NCBI RefSeq assembly: GCF_036173105.1
Contig: NZ_CP108053.1
Span: 9,548,001 to 9,612,000, forward strand
Origin: Streptomyces sp. NBC_00287
Lineage (GTDB): Bacteria; Actinomycetota; Actinomycetes; Streptomycetales; Streptomycetaceae
Direction of reading: 5' to 3'
Length of the DNA: 64,000 bases
Shown: in pieces, positions 45,479 to 55,014 of the stretch
Layout of the letters: each line of letters opens with the position of its first letter
How positions within the stretch are numbered: the first letter of the stretch is position 1
The notes under the pieces: generated by a model
What the model was told of the DNA's origin: nothing
The model's database searches: none
The model's input: only the letters and a program-made list of their open reading frames with translations
Position numbers and translations under genes: made by a program

Positions 45479-46166
45479 ATGCTCGACGCGGTGCGCTATG
45501 TCGTGGACAACGGTGTGAAGTGGGCCAACCTGCCCGCGGACTTCCCGCCGTATCGGCGTGTGCATGCCTTCGCCCGCCGCTGGCAGGTCACGGGGCTGCT
45601 CGCTGAACTCCACGACCGGCTGCGCGACCGCGTCCGGGAGAAGGAGGACCGCACGGCGGACCCGACGGCCGCGATCGTGGACTCCCAGTCGGTGCGGGCG
45701 GCGGTGAACATCCCGCGCTCGACGTCCGGCTGGGACGGCGGGAAGAAGGTGGGCGGCCGCAAGCGACACCTGGTGGTGGACTGCCTCGGCCTGGTCCTGG
45801 CCGTCGCGGTGAGTGCGGCGAGCGTGCAGGACCGCGACGCCGCCGTCCCGCTGCTTCAGCGGCTGCGACGAGAGTACTTCTCCATCCGCCTGGTGTGGGC
45901 GGACGGCGGCTATGCCGGCCGGCTCGTTGACTGGGCCCGCGAGAAGCCCCGGCTCACCCTTCAGATCGTCAAACGCACCGATGACACAGTGGGGTTCGTG
46001 GTGCTGCCGCGCAGGTGGGTGGTGGAAAGGACGCTGAGCTGGCTGATGCGCTCGCGTCGCCTGGTGCGCGACTACGAAACACTGCCGGCCATGCACGAAG
46101 CCATGGTGCTGTGGTCGATGACCATGCTCATGAGCGGTCGCCTGGCCGGACGCCGCCCCGGCGCTT

Positions 46167-46637
46167 TCAGACGGCCGGCACCGCGAGAGCGGTGAACACT
46201 CCCGGCCGCACCTGGAGTGCCCATCCCCGCTCCACCAGGCGTTTCGCCTTCGATCGCAGTCCCTCGACCTTCGCCGGGACGGCCTCGAGCCCGAGAGTGA
46301 CGGCCAGTTGCTGACAGCGCATGCCCTCCCGGCCCGCTTCAGACTCCAGCACCGACAGGATCCGCTGGTAGTCCGGCGCGAGGGCTGTCGCCGCCATGCC
46401 CGTCTCCCGCCGGGGCACCGTCGAACCCGCCACCGCGCTTCCCATCGGCTCCGGGACGACCGAGGGCGGCCCGGCCAGTACCTCGGTCACTGTCACCCGG
46501 GCGTCCACCAGCCGCTGAAGCACAGCTTCCGCCTCACCGAGCGCGGCCTGCACCCGCTCGGCCTCCTCCCGCAACCGCGCGATCTCTTCCCGGACCCTCT
46601 TCTCCCTGGCCTCCAGCAGACCGAGCACCGACGCCAC
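46167..46637 (-). CDS. Coiled-coil plus winged-helix hypothetical protein
   Basis: The 156-residue protein has an N-terminal coiled coil (EAREKRVREEIARLREEAERV) and a C-terminal winged-helix-like region (DYQRILSVLESEAG, LAVTLGLEAVPAKVEGLRSK, RLVERGWALQVRPGVF). Similar proteins are frequent next to transposases in Streptomyces, so it may be an IS passenger or accessory gene. The last 29 bases overlap the end of the IS5 transposase frame on the other strand. Function not established. Confidence 0.65.
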   Translation of the reverse strand: MASVLGLLEAREKRVREEIARLREEAERVQAALGEAEAVLQRLVDARVTVTEVLAGPPSVVPEPMGSAVAGSTVPRRETGMAATALAPDYQRILSVLESEAGREGMRCQQLAVTLGLEAVPAKVEGLRSKAKRLVERGWALQVRPGVFTALAVPAV

Positions 46638-46721
46638 CAGCGACCTCCACGAACCAGACCAGCGGACGAACCACGCCCATCACTCCCGCCACGAACGGGA
46701 GTTCATGCCCACCCACCCGAA

Positions 46722-47333
46722 CTAAACGATCACGTTCGGAAAGCGGATGGCGTCTGAGGTCAGATTCCCGGGAGGCTGGTTGATGAGAGTGTCTCGGCGG
46801 ATGAGCCGATCAAAGTCGACCGTGACTGGAGCTGTCCGTACGCTGCCGTCCGGATGACGGAACTCGACGCCGGCACGGAGCATGACGTTGATCAGTTCTT
46901 GAGCGACGATGCCGTATCCGACGGTGCTGGGGTGGACGCCGTCGAGGGAGAACAGGCCTCCGTCCGTGCGCCGTGCGCCATCGCTGGTGAGGAAGCGGGA
47001 GTTCGGCTCCGGGGCCAACGCCGTCAGCTGCGGGGCCAGCGGGTAGGCCCGCCACAACTTCGGCCGGGCCAGCGGGTCTTCGATGTAACGGCGCGAGGCG
47101 AGCCGGTCGAGCAGACCTGCCGTGTCCATGAGGTACCAGTCCCGGCCGTCCTGCCGCGCGGTACTTACCTCTTTGATGATGGCTTCGTTGTACAGGTCGA
47201 TGGCCCGGTCGACGTCTTCGGCCTGTTCGCCCGTCAGATGTGGGTGCAGGACAGGGTTGAAGGCGTGATCGCTGATCCAGGGCCGGGTGTAGTGCGGGAA
47301 GTACCGCGATCCGGGGGCGGTCTTGCCAGTCAC
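46722..47333 (-). pseudogene. SGNH/GDSL-like hydrolase, N-terminally truncated
   Basis: The frame ends with block V of the SGNH fold, LDGVHPSTVGYGIVAQELI (catalytic Asp and His), preceded by LYNEAIIKEVSTARQDG and WYLMDTAGLLDRLASRRYI. The N-terminal GDS nucleophile block is missing: at about 47330 the sequence gives way to an IS5 fragment on the opposite strand. As it stands it cannot be active. Confidence 0.65.
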
Positions 47334-47344
47334 GCCGCGGGCGA

Positions 47345-47527
47345 GTGGGGCGCACCTTCTCGTGGCTCACCGCCCATCGCCGCCTCGCTCGGGATTACGA
47401 GACCAGCCCGGCCCGCTCCGAAACCATGATCCGCTGGGCAATGATCGGCATCATGGTCCGCCGCCTCACTCGCGGCCGACCAGCGACGCGGCCAGGCCCG
47501 CGCCCGCTTCTGCGAAAAGTTTCATAG
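47345..47527 (+). pseudogene. IS5-family transposase, C-terminal fragment
   Basis: RTFSWLTAHRRLARDYETSP and MIRWAMIGIMVRRLTRGRP are the last helix and tail of an IS5-family transposase. Only 60 codons remain, and the fragment abuts the truncated SGNH gene, so it marks the deletion end point. Confidence 0.8.
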
Positions 47528-47572
47528 ATACGCCGGTCCGCCCACCCATGGGCAACATCCCGCATCAGTGCT

Positions 47573-47971
47573 CTACGGAGTCATGAACCGCTCAACCTTC
47601 TGCTGCAGGTCAGGTGGCAGGTCGGTCAACTCCGCGACAATCACGTGAAGCTCTCGGCCGAGTCCGGAAGTCTCAGTCCAGACCGCTGGGTTCCTGGTGA
47701 GGACCGCGGACAGTAGATCACCGTCGTACATGTCCCCCTCTGCCATCGGGTTGTCCCGCAGCACCTCGAGTGCCAGCGGCAGGAGATAGGGCAGTCCAAT
47801 GTCCTGCCCGATCAACAAACGCATGTCCTCGACGGTCAGCTCACCGATCGGCCGACGCCGCAAGGCGTGCACCGTAGCGACAAGACGGGTGGCGTCGGTC
47901 GACGGGGCTGGCCAGCGGTCGCGTTCAAGCTCTTCAAGGGAGCGGTCACGGTTCAGGGGGCAGGTCACCAC
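47573..47971 (-). CDS. CDI-system immunity protein-like
   Basis: The 132-residue soluble protein reads SLEELERDRWPAP, LRRRPIGELTVEDMRLLIGQ, DIGLPYLLPLALEVLRDNP and EGDMYDGDLLSAVLTR. This pattern is annotated in Streptomyces as contact-dependent growth inhibition immunity protein (CdiI-like). Such proteins neutralise one toxin by direct binding. No cognate toxin is adjacent, so it is an orphan here. It begins 36 bases from the IS5 element at 48008. Confidence 0.75.
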   Translation of the reverse strand: MVTCPLNRDRSLEELERDRWPAPSTDATRLVATVHALRRRPIGELTVEDMRLLIGQDIGLPYLLPLALEVLRDNPMAEGDMYDGDLLSAVLTRNPAVWTETSGLGRELHVIVAELTDLPPDLQQKVERFMTP

Positions 47972-48007
47972 CCGATTGTCCTACGACGAGATCTCAAACG
48001 CGGTCTG

Positions 48008-49093
48008 ACTGAGCGTTTGGTCCTGTCTCGGTCGAGTTGGTGTCGTTTCCAGAGTCCTGCAACGCCGGGGCTGCTGTGCTCGATGGGGCAGTCGACGCGT
48101 CCGCGACGCCTGGGGGTCGTTTCGTTCCGGCTGCTCCTGTCTGCTCCCAACACGCCCCCGAGCGCCGCCTTTTGCCCGCTGGCGGGGCCGGCCGCGGTCG
48201 GCTACTTCGCAAACATGACTCCGCACGGCCCCTATCCCAGCGACCTGTCGGACGCGCGCTGGGCGCTGATCGAACCCGTCCTGATGTCCTGGCGGGACCA
48301 GCGCCGCGCCCGGGCGCTGGACATCGGCCGGCCGCCCGAACACGACCTGCGCCAGATCATGAACGCCATCCTGTACGTGGACCGCACCGGCATCCCCTGG
48401 CGCTACCTCCCGCACGACTTCGCTCCGTGGGCCACGGTGTACGGGTACTTCGCCAAGTGGCAGCAGGACTGCGTGTTCGAGCAGCTCACCGGCCTGCTGC
48501 GGCGCCTGGTCCGCGAAGCCGAGGGCCGAGGCGCGCAGCCGTCGCCCTGCGTGCTGGACGCCCAGACCATCAAGACCTCCGCCAACGTGCACCTCGCGGA
48601 CCAGGGCACGAACGCCGGGAAACGGATCACCGGACGTAAGCGCCACCTCGGCTGCGACACCCTCGGCCTGCTGCTGACCGTGCTGGTCACCGCCGCCAGC
48701 GTCTCCGACACCGCAGCCGGCGTGACCCTGCTGTCCCGCATCGCCGCCGCCCACCCGCATATCCCGAAGGCCTGGGTGGACGCGGGCTACCGCACCACCG
48801 CCATCGACCACGGGGCCCGCCACGGCATCGACGTCCACCCCGTCCAACGCCCGCCCGGCGCCCGCGGGTTCACGATCATCCCGAGACGGTGGACCATCGA
48901 GCGCAGCATCGGCTGGCTCATACACCACCGCCGCCTCGCCCGCGACTACGAACGCCACGCGCACCGCTACGAAGCCATGATCCACCTCGCGATGATCGAC
49001 CTCATGGCCCGCAGACTCACCGGCGAGGCCACCCTGAACTGGCGCGGAACCTGTCCCGGGACCAAACACGAATCACCGGACCAAACGCTCAGT
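48008..49093 (+). mobile_element. IS5-family insertion sequence, about 1.09 kb
   Basis: Inverted ends ACTGAGCGTTTGGTCC at 48008-48023 and its complement at 49078-49093 enclose one transposase. I could not identify a clear target duplication (flanks GGTCTG and AATTAC). Confidence 0.75.
48215..49093 (+). CDS. IS5-family transposase, no stop inside the element
   Basis: From ATG 48215 (MTPHGPYPSDLSDARWALIE) it has the N-terminal DUF4096-like domain, CVLDAQTIKTSANV (first Asp), AWVDAGYRTTAIDHG (second Asp) and RRWTIERSIGWLIHHRRLARDYE (Glu). The conserved end is ARRLTGEATLNWRGT, but no stop follows and the frame reads through the right inverted repeat into the antisense of the STAND gene. The host junction or a mutation may have removed the stop. 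Earlier in-frame starts to 47867 are not supported. Confidence 0.82.
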
Positions 49094-49147
49094 AATTACA
49101 GAGAGCCACTTGCCGGTTGGCGGCAGCTTCGGGACCACAGGTCTTCC

Positions 49148-51664
49148 TCAGCCGGCACTGGCTGCGGTGTTCCTGCGCCGCAACCGGTGCCACCAACGGT
49201 TGTGTGGCCGTTGAGTGGCTCTGGCCAGCGCTGCCGCCAGGGCGTTGCGGGTGCTCAGGGTATGGGGGTGCTCGTCGCCCAGGATGCGGACGCGGTCATC
49301 GAGGGTTCGGCGCAGCAGCTGTATCGCCTCGGCCTGCTCACCTGCACTGGTCAAAGCGAGAGCGAGGTTGTGGCGACTAGCCAGGGTATCGGGGTGCTCG
49401 GGGCCCAGGATGCGGGCGCGGTCCTCCAGGTTCTGTCGGTGCATGCGCACGGCTTGTGCGTGCTCGCCCGTCCCGTCCAGGGCGAGACCGAGGCTGTCGC
49501 GGCTGGCCAGCGTGTGCGGATGCTCGTCGCCCAGGATGCGGGCGTGGTCGTTGAGCGCCTGCCGCAGCAGCTGTATCGCCTCTGTCTGTTCACCCGCCCT
49601 GGTCAGGGCGCTGGCGAGGTTGTGGCGGCTGAGCAGGGTGAGGTGGTGCTCGGGGCCCAGGACACGGATGCGGTCCTCCAGGGTGCGCCGGTGCATGCGG
49701 ACGGCTTGTGCGTGCTCGCCCGTCCCGTCCAGGGCGAGACCGAGGCTGTCGCGGCTGGCCAGCGTATGCGGATGCTCGGGGCCCAGGACACGGTTACGGT
49801 CGTTGAGGGTCTGCCGCAGCAGACCCACCGCCTCGGCATGCTCACCCGTCCCGTCCAAGGCACAGGCGAGGTCATTGCGGCTGGTCAAGGTGTCGGGGTG
49901 TTCGGGGCCCAGGATGCGGGCGCGGTCCTCCAGGGTCTGCCGCAGCAGGCGTATTGCCTCGGCCGGCTCTCCCAGTCCGAACAAGGCATTGCCCAGGTTG
50001 TTGCGGCTGGTCAAGGTGTCGGGGTGCTCGGAGCCCAGCATGCGGGTCTCGACGTCGAGGATCCGTTCATCCAGCAGGCGCGCCGCACCGAAAGCGCCGG
50101 CCTTCTGCAGCACCTGCGCCAGGGCGTTGAGAGTGGTGCGGTGGTGTGTGGCGGTGCGCGGGTCCGCGTAGTCGAGCAGCAGCGGCAGGTGGGGGGCGAG
50201 GAGTACGGCTGTAGGCCAACCAGCGCGCCCGCGCTGGTCGGCCTCGTGCACGGCCGTGGTCAGCCGCTCGGCAAGGGCCCGGTGCCACACGGTGAGCTCG
50301 GAGGTCTCGGCCGTGAGGGCAACAGCGTTGATCTCTCGGATCAGGGGGTGCAGCACCACTTGCGCCGCATCTCTGTTGCCCGACGCCGGGCCGGTGCTGC
50401 CGGGAGAGTGGGGGAGGTCGAGGAGGCCGTAGCGGTGCAGGCCGGCGAACGCGGCGTCCAGGGCCACCGCGGTGACGTCGTGTCCGGTGACGGCAGATAG
50501 CAGGTCCGGGGTGATCAGGGACAGTGGGACGGGGGCCTGGGCCAGCAGGGCCAGCAGTCGCAGCAAGGGACGGGCCAAAGCGTTGCCCTCCCCGGTGAGC
50601 TGGTCCAAGGACACCTCCCAGGTGTGCAGCACCACGGTGCGGGCGACCTGCGGATCGGAGGCATTCGGGTGCGCGGCTCCCAACAAGGACCGCAGTTCCT
50701 GTTCCAGGGCTTGGCGATAGGCGGCAAAGGTGCGGTAGCGGCTGGTAGGCCCGGCCACATAGGTGCCAGCCGCGTACAACGCCAGCGGCAGCCCGCCCAG
50801 CCGCGCCGCCAACTCCCGGGCCTGCTCGGCGGTGCCGGCTGCGGGAGCAGCGTCCAGCAGGACCTGCCCCGCAGGCCGCACCGGCAGCGGCTCCAGCGGC
50901 AGCAGCCGTGCGCACGGCCCCCAGGTCTGCCCGCTGCCATCCCGGCTGGTCACCACCAGCAGCCCCCGGCCGTGCGGACGGATCCAGCCGCGGTAGTGGG
51001 CCACTGGCTCCCCAGCCGAGCCGATCTCGTGCGGCTCATCGGCGTTGTCCACCACCAGCAGCCACCGCCGCACCCGGCCCAACTGCCGCCAGACCACATC
51101 CGGCAGGCTCACCTGCCCCGCCTGCGCGGCCTCCAGCTCCGCCTCGGGCAGGCCGCAGGCCAGCGCCACCTGCACCATCTGCTGCGCCAGCTCCGCGCCG
51201 TCGCGCCAGCGCACCCAAAACACTCGCCAGCCCGCCGCCTCGGCCTGGGCGGCCAGTTGCGCGGCCACCGTTGTCTTGCCCATCCCACCGACCGCACACA
51301 GCACCGCGAACCGGCCTTGTGGCCGCCGCAGCATGCCTGCCAGCACGGCGAGCTCGGCCTCACGCCCTCGCACGCGCTCCACATGCGGGGGGCGTAACGA
51401 AGCCTGCTGGCCTCGGGCCAGTCGGCTCACCGGTGCCAGCCGCGCTGGGGGTCTTGCTGCGGCATCCAGCCGCCGGCCCCACAGCACCAGCCCGATGCTG
51501 ACCGCCACCAGCACGGCGAACACCGGCCAGATCACCCACACCTGCGCCGCCCAGCCAGGCACCGTGGCACTTGCGTAGTTGGTCACCGGCCCCAGCACGG
51601 CCGTCACCACTGCGGCCGTTCCCGCCACCGCCGACCCGGCCCACGCACCCCGTCTACGCCCCAT
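49148..51664 (-). CDS. STAND (NB-ARC-like) ATPase with tetratricopeptide repeats
   Basis: The protein is 838 residues. Two N-terminal transmembrane helices (about 8-28 and 41-62) precede an NTPase domain: Walker A VGGMGKTT (125-132) and Walker B WLLVVDNADE (201-210). A winged-helix-like region (about 340-480) links to six or seven TPRs of exactly 42 residues at about 540-810, each with a GPEHPDTLTSRNNL-type start and LRQTLEDRARIL-type end. The near-identity of the repeats implies recent expansion or conversion. Related Streptomyces proteins act as signalling or conflict ATPases; the partner is unknown. Confidence 0.85.
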   Translation of the reverse strand: MGRRRGAWAGSAVAGTAAVVTAVLGPVTNYASATVPGWAAQVWVIWPVFAVLVAVSIGLVLWGRRLDAAARPPARLAPVSRLARGQQASLRPPHVERVRGREAELAVLAGMLRRPQGRFAVLCAVGGMGKTTVAAQLAAQAEAAGWRVFWVRWRDGAELAQQMVQVALACGLPEAELEAAQAGQVSLPDVVWRQLGRVRRWLLVVDNADEPHEIGSAGEPVAHYRGWIRPHGRGLLVVTSRDGSGQTWGPCARLLPLEPLPVRPAGQVLLDAAPAAGTAEQARELAARLGGLPLALYAAGTYVAGPTSRYRTFAAYRQALEQELRSLLGAAHPNASDPQVARTVVLHTWEVSLDQLTGEGNALARPLLRLLALLAQAPVPLSLITPDLLSAVTGHDVTAVALDAAFAGLHRYGLLDLPHSPGSTGPASGNRDAAQVVLHPLIREINAVALTAETSELTVWHRALAERLTTAVHEADQRGRAGWPTAVLLAPHLPLLLDYADPRTATHHRTTLNALAQVLQKAGAFGAARLLDERILDVETRMLGSEHPDTLTSRNNLGNALFGLGEPAEAIRLLRQTLEDRARILGPEHPDTLTSRNDLACALDGTGEHAEAVGLLRQTLNDRNRVLGPEHPHTLASRDSLGLALDGTGEHAQAVRMHRRTLEDRIRVLGPEHHLTLLSRHNLASALTRAGEQTEAIQLLRQALNDHARILGDEHPHTLASRDSLGLALDGTGEHAQAVRMHRQNLEDRARILGPEHPDTLASRHNLALALTSAGEQAEAIQLLRRTLDDRVRILGDEHPHTLSTRNALAAALARATQRPHNRWWHRLRRRNTAASAG

Positions 51665-51825
51665 GGCCTGCCACCCCCGTCCACTTCAGCGGCCGGATGC
51701 CGAGCCTGCTGCTTGCACGCCATCATCCGCCGCACGGCGCGGGCAGGGCACCAGGGCGGGCGACACAGCACACCTCGGCCTTGGTGCACACGCTCTCGAT
51801 GACCTCCTCGATGGCAGCAGGTCGG

Positions 51826-51925
51826 TGCCGTACGGGTTGATGTTCGGCCAGAACAGCGCGGTCAGTCCCCGCCGGTCCTCGGCGGACAGCTTCTTCGCCC
51901 AGGCCGGTTCGGCGAGGACCTGCTG
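51826..51925 (-). pseudogene. Tn3-family transposase scrap
   Basis: The minus strand reads VLAEPAWAKKLSAEDRRGLT and ALFWPNINPYG, the conserved C-terminal block of Tn3-family transposases. It joins directly to an ISL3 fragment at about 51925. Confidence 0.75.
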
Positions 51926-52065
51926 CGGTTGACGGCGCCCTCGATGCTGCCCGAGTTCCAGTGAAGGGTGAGCCCGGCTGTCACGGCGTCGAAGTCTCGG
52001 TGCAGGTGCAGTACGAAGCCGGTGAGGCCGGGTAGCTGGCTGGCGTCGACTGCGTCGATCCACGT
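51925..52065 (-). pseudogene. ISL3-family transposase scrap
   Basis: Minus-strand codons read LPGLTGFVLHLHRDFDAVTA and GLTLHWNSGSIEGAVNR, the Glu-containing C-terminal block of ISL3 transposases (W-NSG--EG-VN). Only 47 codons are left. Confidence 0.8.
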
Positions 52066-52210
52066 AGGGGAGTGTGGCCGTCGATGGAGGAGATACCGAG
52101 GTGATCGCCATCGACCCGCTGTTGGGCCGGCCACCGACGATCGGCGGGGGGACACCCGTTCGGGGGCAAGCGCGTCGGGTCACGCCCGACGGACGGGTAG
52201 TCGACGGCAC

Positions 52211-53074
52211 ATGCCCTTCAGATTCGGTGCGCCGCAAGACGACCACGCCGCGCACCACGGCCATTGGTTCGCTCGGCTCCATCGGTGGGTGCTCAGCTCG
52301 TGGATCGGGGTCGTCTGGAACCGGGGGCGCGAGATGGAGCTGATGCACCGTGCCATGGGCTTCGCGGCGCTGAGCTTCCTCACGTTGCTGCCGTTGTTGG
52401 TCGTCGTCGCGGCGGCCGACCTCGCGAGAGGTCAGGGCTTCGCCAGGTGGCTGGTCCAGGGCCTTGGTGTGTCGGAGGTGTCGCAGGAGGAGGTCGAGCG
52501 GATGTTCGGCCGGCCGGGGCAGGCCCTGCAGCGCACCACGGCGCTCGGACTCGCCGCGCTGGCCGCGTTCGGTGTGACCTTCGGCGCGGCCGTACAGACC
52601 GGGTACGAGCGGGTGTGGGACCTGCCGACGGCGCGCTGGCACACGATGTGGCGCCATGTCGTCTGGCTGGCCGTACTGACCGGCTCCCTGCTGCTGTTCT
52701 TCGCCGCGCCCACCCCCGAGGAGGCGTCCGCTCTGAAGTCGGTGCTGGTCGCCGGGGTCGATGTGGTCGGCGCGTTCGTCTTCTTCTGGTGGTCGCAGCG
52801 GCTGCTGCTCTGCGGCCGCATCCGCTGGCGGGCGCTCGTGCCGGGGGCCGCGGCGACGGCGCTGGGGCTCCTCGGGCTGCGGGTCTTCTCCCAGCACGTC
52901 TTCTCGCCGCTGATCGCGTCGAACACGGTGACGTACGGTCCGTTCGGGACCGTCCTGGTCCTGCAGTCCTGGCTGGTCGGCGTGGGTTTCGTGGTGTACG
53001 GAGGGGCTCTGGTCGGCCGGCTCTTCCACGAGCGTCTGGAGCGGCGCCGGCTCCCCGTGCCAGGCGAACGGTGA
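52211..53074 (+). CDS. YihY/BrkB-family membrane protein
   Basis: The protein is about 287 residues from ATG 52211; no good ribosome site is seen, and the ATG at 52335 is an alternative. There are about six hydrophobic helices, including ALSFLTLLPLLVVVAAADL, TALGLAALAAFGVTFGAAVQ, VVWLAVLTGSLLLFFAAP and TVLVLQSWLVGVGFVVYGG. The pattern fits the YihY/virulence factor BrkB family, often near transport genes. Upstream sequence is an IS graveyard, so the native promoter may be lost. Confidence 0.8.
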   Translation: MPFRFGAPQDDHAAHHGHWFARLHRWVLSSWIGVVWNRGREMELMHRAMGFAALSFLTLLPLLVVVAAADLARGQGFARWLVQGLGVSEVSQEEVERMFGRPGQALQRTTALGLAALAAFGVTFGAAVQTGYERVWDLPTARWHTMWRHVVWLAVLTGSLLLFFAAPTPEEASALKSVLVAGVDVVGAFVFFWWSQRLLLCGRIRWRALVPGAAATALGLLGLRVFSQHVFSPLIASNTVTYGPFGTVLVLQSWLVGVGFVVYGGALVGRLFHERLERRRLPVPGER

Positions 53075-53333
53075 CACCAAGCGGAGCTTGGTGAGTATGT
53101 CCCGCTACTTCAAGTGCGCGAACGCGTGAGACCTCAATCTGAGTCCCCTGTCTTGGTTCCCTTGGCCGCAAGGGTCAGCAGCAGTACCGGTCGAACACCA
53201 GCGAGTTCCAGAACGGCGCGTCGGCCTGCATGACCAGCACCGTCACCGGACACAGCTGCAAGCAGCGGATGCCTACAGATGCCTGACGAAGCGTCACTAC
53301 CTGCTGTTCTACGGAGCGGCGTACGCGGCCGGG

Positions 53334-53729
53334 TTGAAGGGGTTGGCGCAGTCGGGTTTGGAGAATGAGCGCGGACTGAACATTCCACCCGTTTTCGGCG
53401 CTGGAGACGGCAACTTTGCGAACTATCTGTGGGACGGCTCGCGCGTGCAGATCGTCGACTTTGAGGACTCGGGACTCAGCGATCGCGCCTTTGAGCTGGC
53501 AGAGATCACTGAACACGTGGCTAGCTGGGTGGACCAACCGCTCGACGTTGCATCCTTCCCGAACCAGTTCGACCTCACCACGGCCGAATCCGTGCGATTG
53601 ACTGAGTGTCGACGGCTCCTCGCCCTCGTGTGGCTCTTCCTTTTGATTTTCGACGAGGATCAGAAGAACCCTAGAAATCCGCCAGGCGCCGTAGAACGGC
53701 AGGCTGACCGTTTGTTCGCTCTGCTCTAG
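53334..53729 (+). pseudogene. Aminoglycoside phosphotransferase-like, C-terminal fragment
   Basis: Codons GAGDGNFANYLWDGSRVQIV and DFEDSGLSDRAFELAEITEH match the catalytic loop and metal-binding Asp of APH-fold kinases. The loop His expected before GD is Ala here. The N-terminal ATP-binding lobe is missing; sequence upstream of about 53270 is unrelated. Confidence 0.7.
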
Positions 53730-53794
53730 TAGGGCTTGGTCAGCTTCATTCGGGAGTGGCGTGTGTGCTGGCGGGTGGGTGTCGTTGAGTTGGT

Positions 53795-54163
53795 GTGACA
53801 CCTGGGGAGATGGCCGGGGTCCGGGAGGACCTGGAGGCGTTCGCTGCGGAGTTGTTCGACGGGTTCTTCCGTGCGGATCAGCGGCGGTGGGGGCAGGTGT
53901 ATGTGTGCGGGCTGTTGCTGGACGGGCGGCGCAAGTCGGTGGAGCCGATGGCGGCCTGTCTCGGTGAGGAGGGCAACCGTCAGGCGCTGGCGCACTTCAT
54001 CACTTTCAGTCCGTGGGATCCGGCGCATGTGCGGGCCCGGCTGTCCTGGAGGATGCAGGACGCGATCGGGGCGGAAGCCCTGATCGTCGACGACACCGGC
54101 TTTTTGAAGGGACAGGAGCGTGACCTTTCGTTCGGCGTAGTGGAGTTCGCCCGACGGGGCTGA
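53795..54163 (+). pseudogene. IS701-family transposase, N-terminal third
   Basis: GTG 53795 opens a typical IS701 N-terminus (FFRADQRRWGQVYVCGLLLD, RRKSVEPMAACLG, ALAHFITFSPWDPAHVR) up to the first catalytic block LIVDDTGFLKG. It then ends at TGA 54161-54163 after unrelated codons. About two thirds of the protein is missing. Confidence 0.85.
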
Positions 54164-54732
54164 TGGCCTGGCCCTCTGGGTATTTCGGTCGGGTGTCAGT
54201 GGTGTCTGGGACCGTGTGCGTCGTGGATGAACTCGTGGATCGTGTCGATGCGCAGGACCGTGTGCTGGGAGTGGTCAGCCGGAGGGAGGCCGTGCGGGAG
54301 GGCTGGCTGCACCGGGTTGGTGTGGTGGTGTGCCGCGATGGGCGAGGGCGCTTTCTCGTCCATCGGCGTGCCGAGCAGCTGTCCCGTTTCCCAGGGCACT
54401 ACGAACTCGGTGTCGGGGGCGCTGCAGGAGTCGGCGAGTCTTATGAGCGGGCGGCTGCCCGCGAGCTCAGTGAGGAGCTGGGGGTGCGGGCGACCGTGTG
54501 CTTTCGGTTCAAGTTCCTCAACCGGGGTGGGCTCAGCCCTCACTGGCTTGGGGTGTGCGATGCCGTACTTCCGGAGATCGGCGCGCGTGACCCGGGAGAG
54601 GTGGCCTGGCACGGGTGGCTGACTGAGTCCGAGCTGCGGCGGACTCTGCAGCAGTGGACCTTCACTCCTGATAGTCAGGAGATTTTCGGTCGGTATCTTG
54701 CATGTCGCGTTGACCCGGCGTCTTCGCGGTGA
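54163..54732 (+). CDS. NUDIX hydrolase
   Basis: The frame allows 189 residues; a GTG at 54196 is a good alternative start because the first codons derive from the IS junction. The N-terminal DRVDAQDRVLGVVSRREAVR and HRVGVVVCRDGRGRFLVHRR precede a complete Nudix box, GAAGVGESYERAAARELSEE with LGV. The arrangement resembles isopentenyl-diphosphate isomerase/YfcD-type Nudix proteins. It probably hydrolyses a nucleotide diphosphate derivative. No operon partner is visible. Confidence 0.85.
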   Translation: MAWPSGYFGRVSVVSGTVCVVDELVDRVDAQDRVLGVVSRREAVREGWLHRVGVVVCRDGRGRFLVHRRAEQLSRFPGHYELGVGGAAGVGESYERAAARELSEELGVRATVCFRFKFLNRGGLSPHWLGVCDAVLPEIGARDPGEVAWHGWLTESELRRTLQQWTFTPDSQEIFGRYLACRVDPASSR

Positions 54733-54972
54733 GGGTGTTCGTGAGCTGGGTCAGAGGAATGAAGCCGCTGGTCGTTCCGAGCTCTTTGGGGGTTGGGCCG
54801 GCGGGTGTGGGGGTGTCGGCGAGGCGTTCGGCAAGGGCGGTGACCGCTTCGCGGTCGCGTTCGAGAGCACCCGAATTGCAACGTGAGCATATCCGTCTGA
54901 TGGAGCAGCCGGAGAGTGTTGTTGGTTCATGTGACGTATGGTCTGGCAACACCACATGACACGTAAGAAGCA

Positions 54973-55014
54973 AAGCAGGCAGGGCTGCTCGATATCGAGC
55001 AGCCCTGCCTGCTT
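54973..55014. terminator. Perfect 42-bp palindrome, likely terminator
   Basis: The palindrome is centred on GATATC (54991-54996), with the arm AAGCAGGCAGGGCTGCTCGA and its exact inverse. It lies between the Nudix gene and the Imm1-like gene, where convergent transcription must stop. The 54733-54972 stretch before it holds no gene. Confidence 0.75.

Larger units (their letters stand above)
43503..46195 (+). pseudogene. IS5-family transposase split by a nested IS4 element
   Basis: The 5' part (43503-43736) encodes the usual N-terminus (MTEAEWRVVRPLLPVPAWLEG, GRPEGYCHRVMLD). The 3' part (45479-46195) resumes with MLDAVRYVVDNGVKWANLPAD and carries the DDE core: IVDSQSVRAA, WADGGYAGRL and WVVERTLSWLMRSRRLVRDYE. 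Removing the nested element and one copy of ATGCTCGAC restores one frame. The C-terminal end overlaps the minus-strand gene at 46167 and may be altered. Confidence 0.88.

Noticed and set aside
47867..50500. An 877-codon plus-strand open frame
   Set aside because: It is the IS5 transposase frame continuing into the antisense of the TPR ATPase; the repeated Val-Leu-Gly-Ala pattern mirrors the TPRs.
51686..53080. A 464-codon minus-strand open frame
   Set aside because: Mostly antisense to the YihY gene; only the short Tn3-like stretch near 51826-51925 has protein homology.
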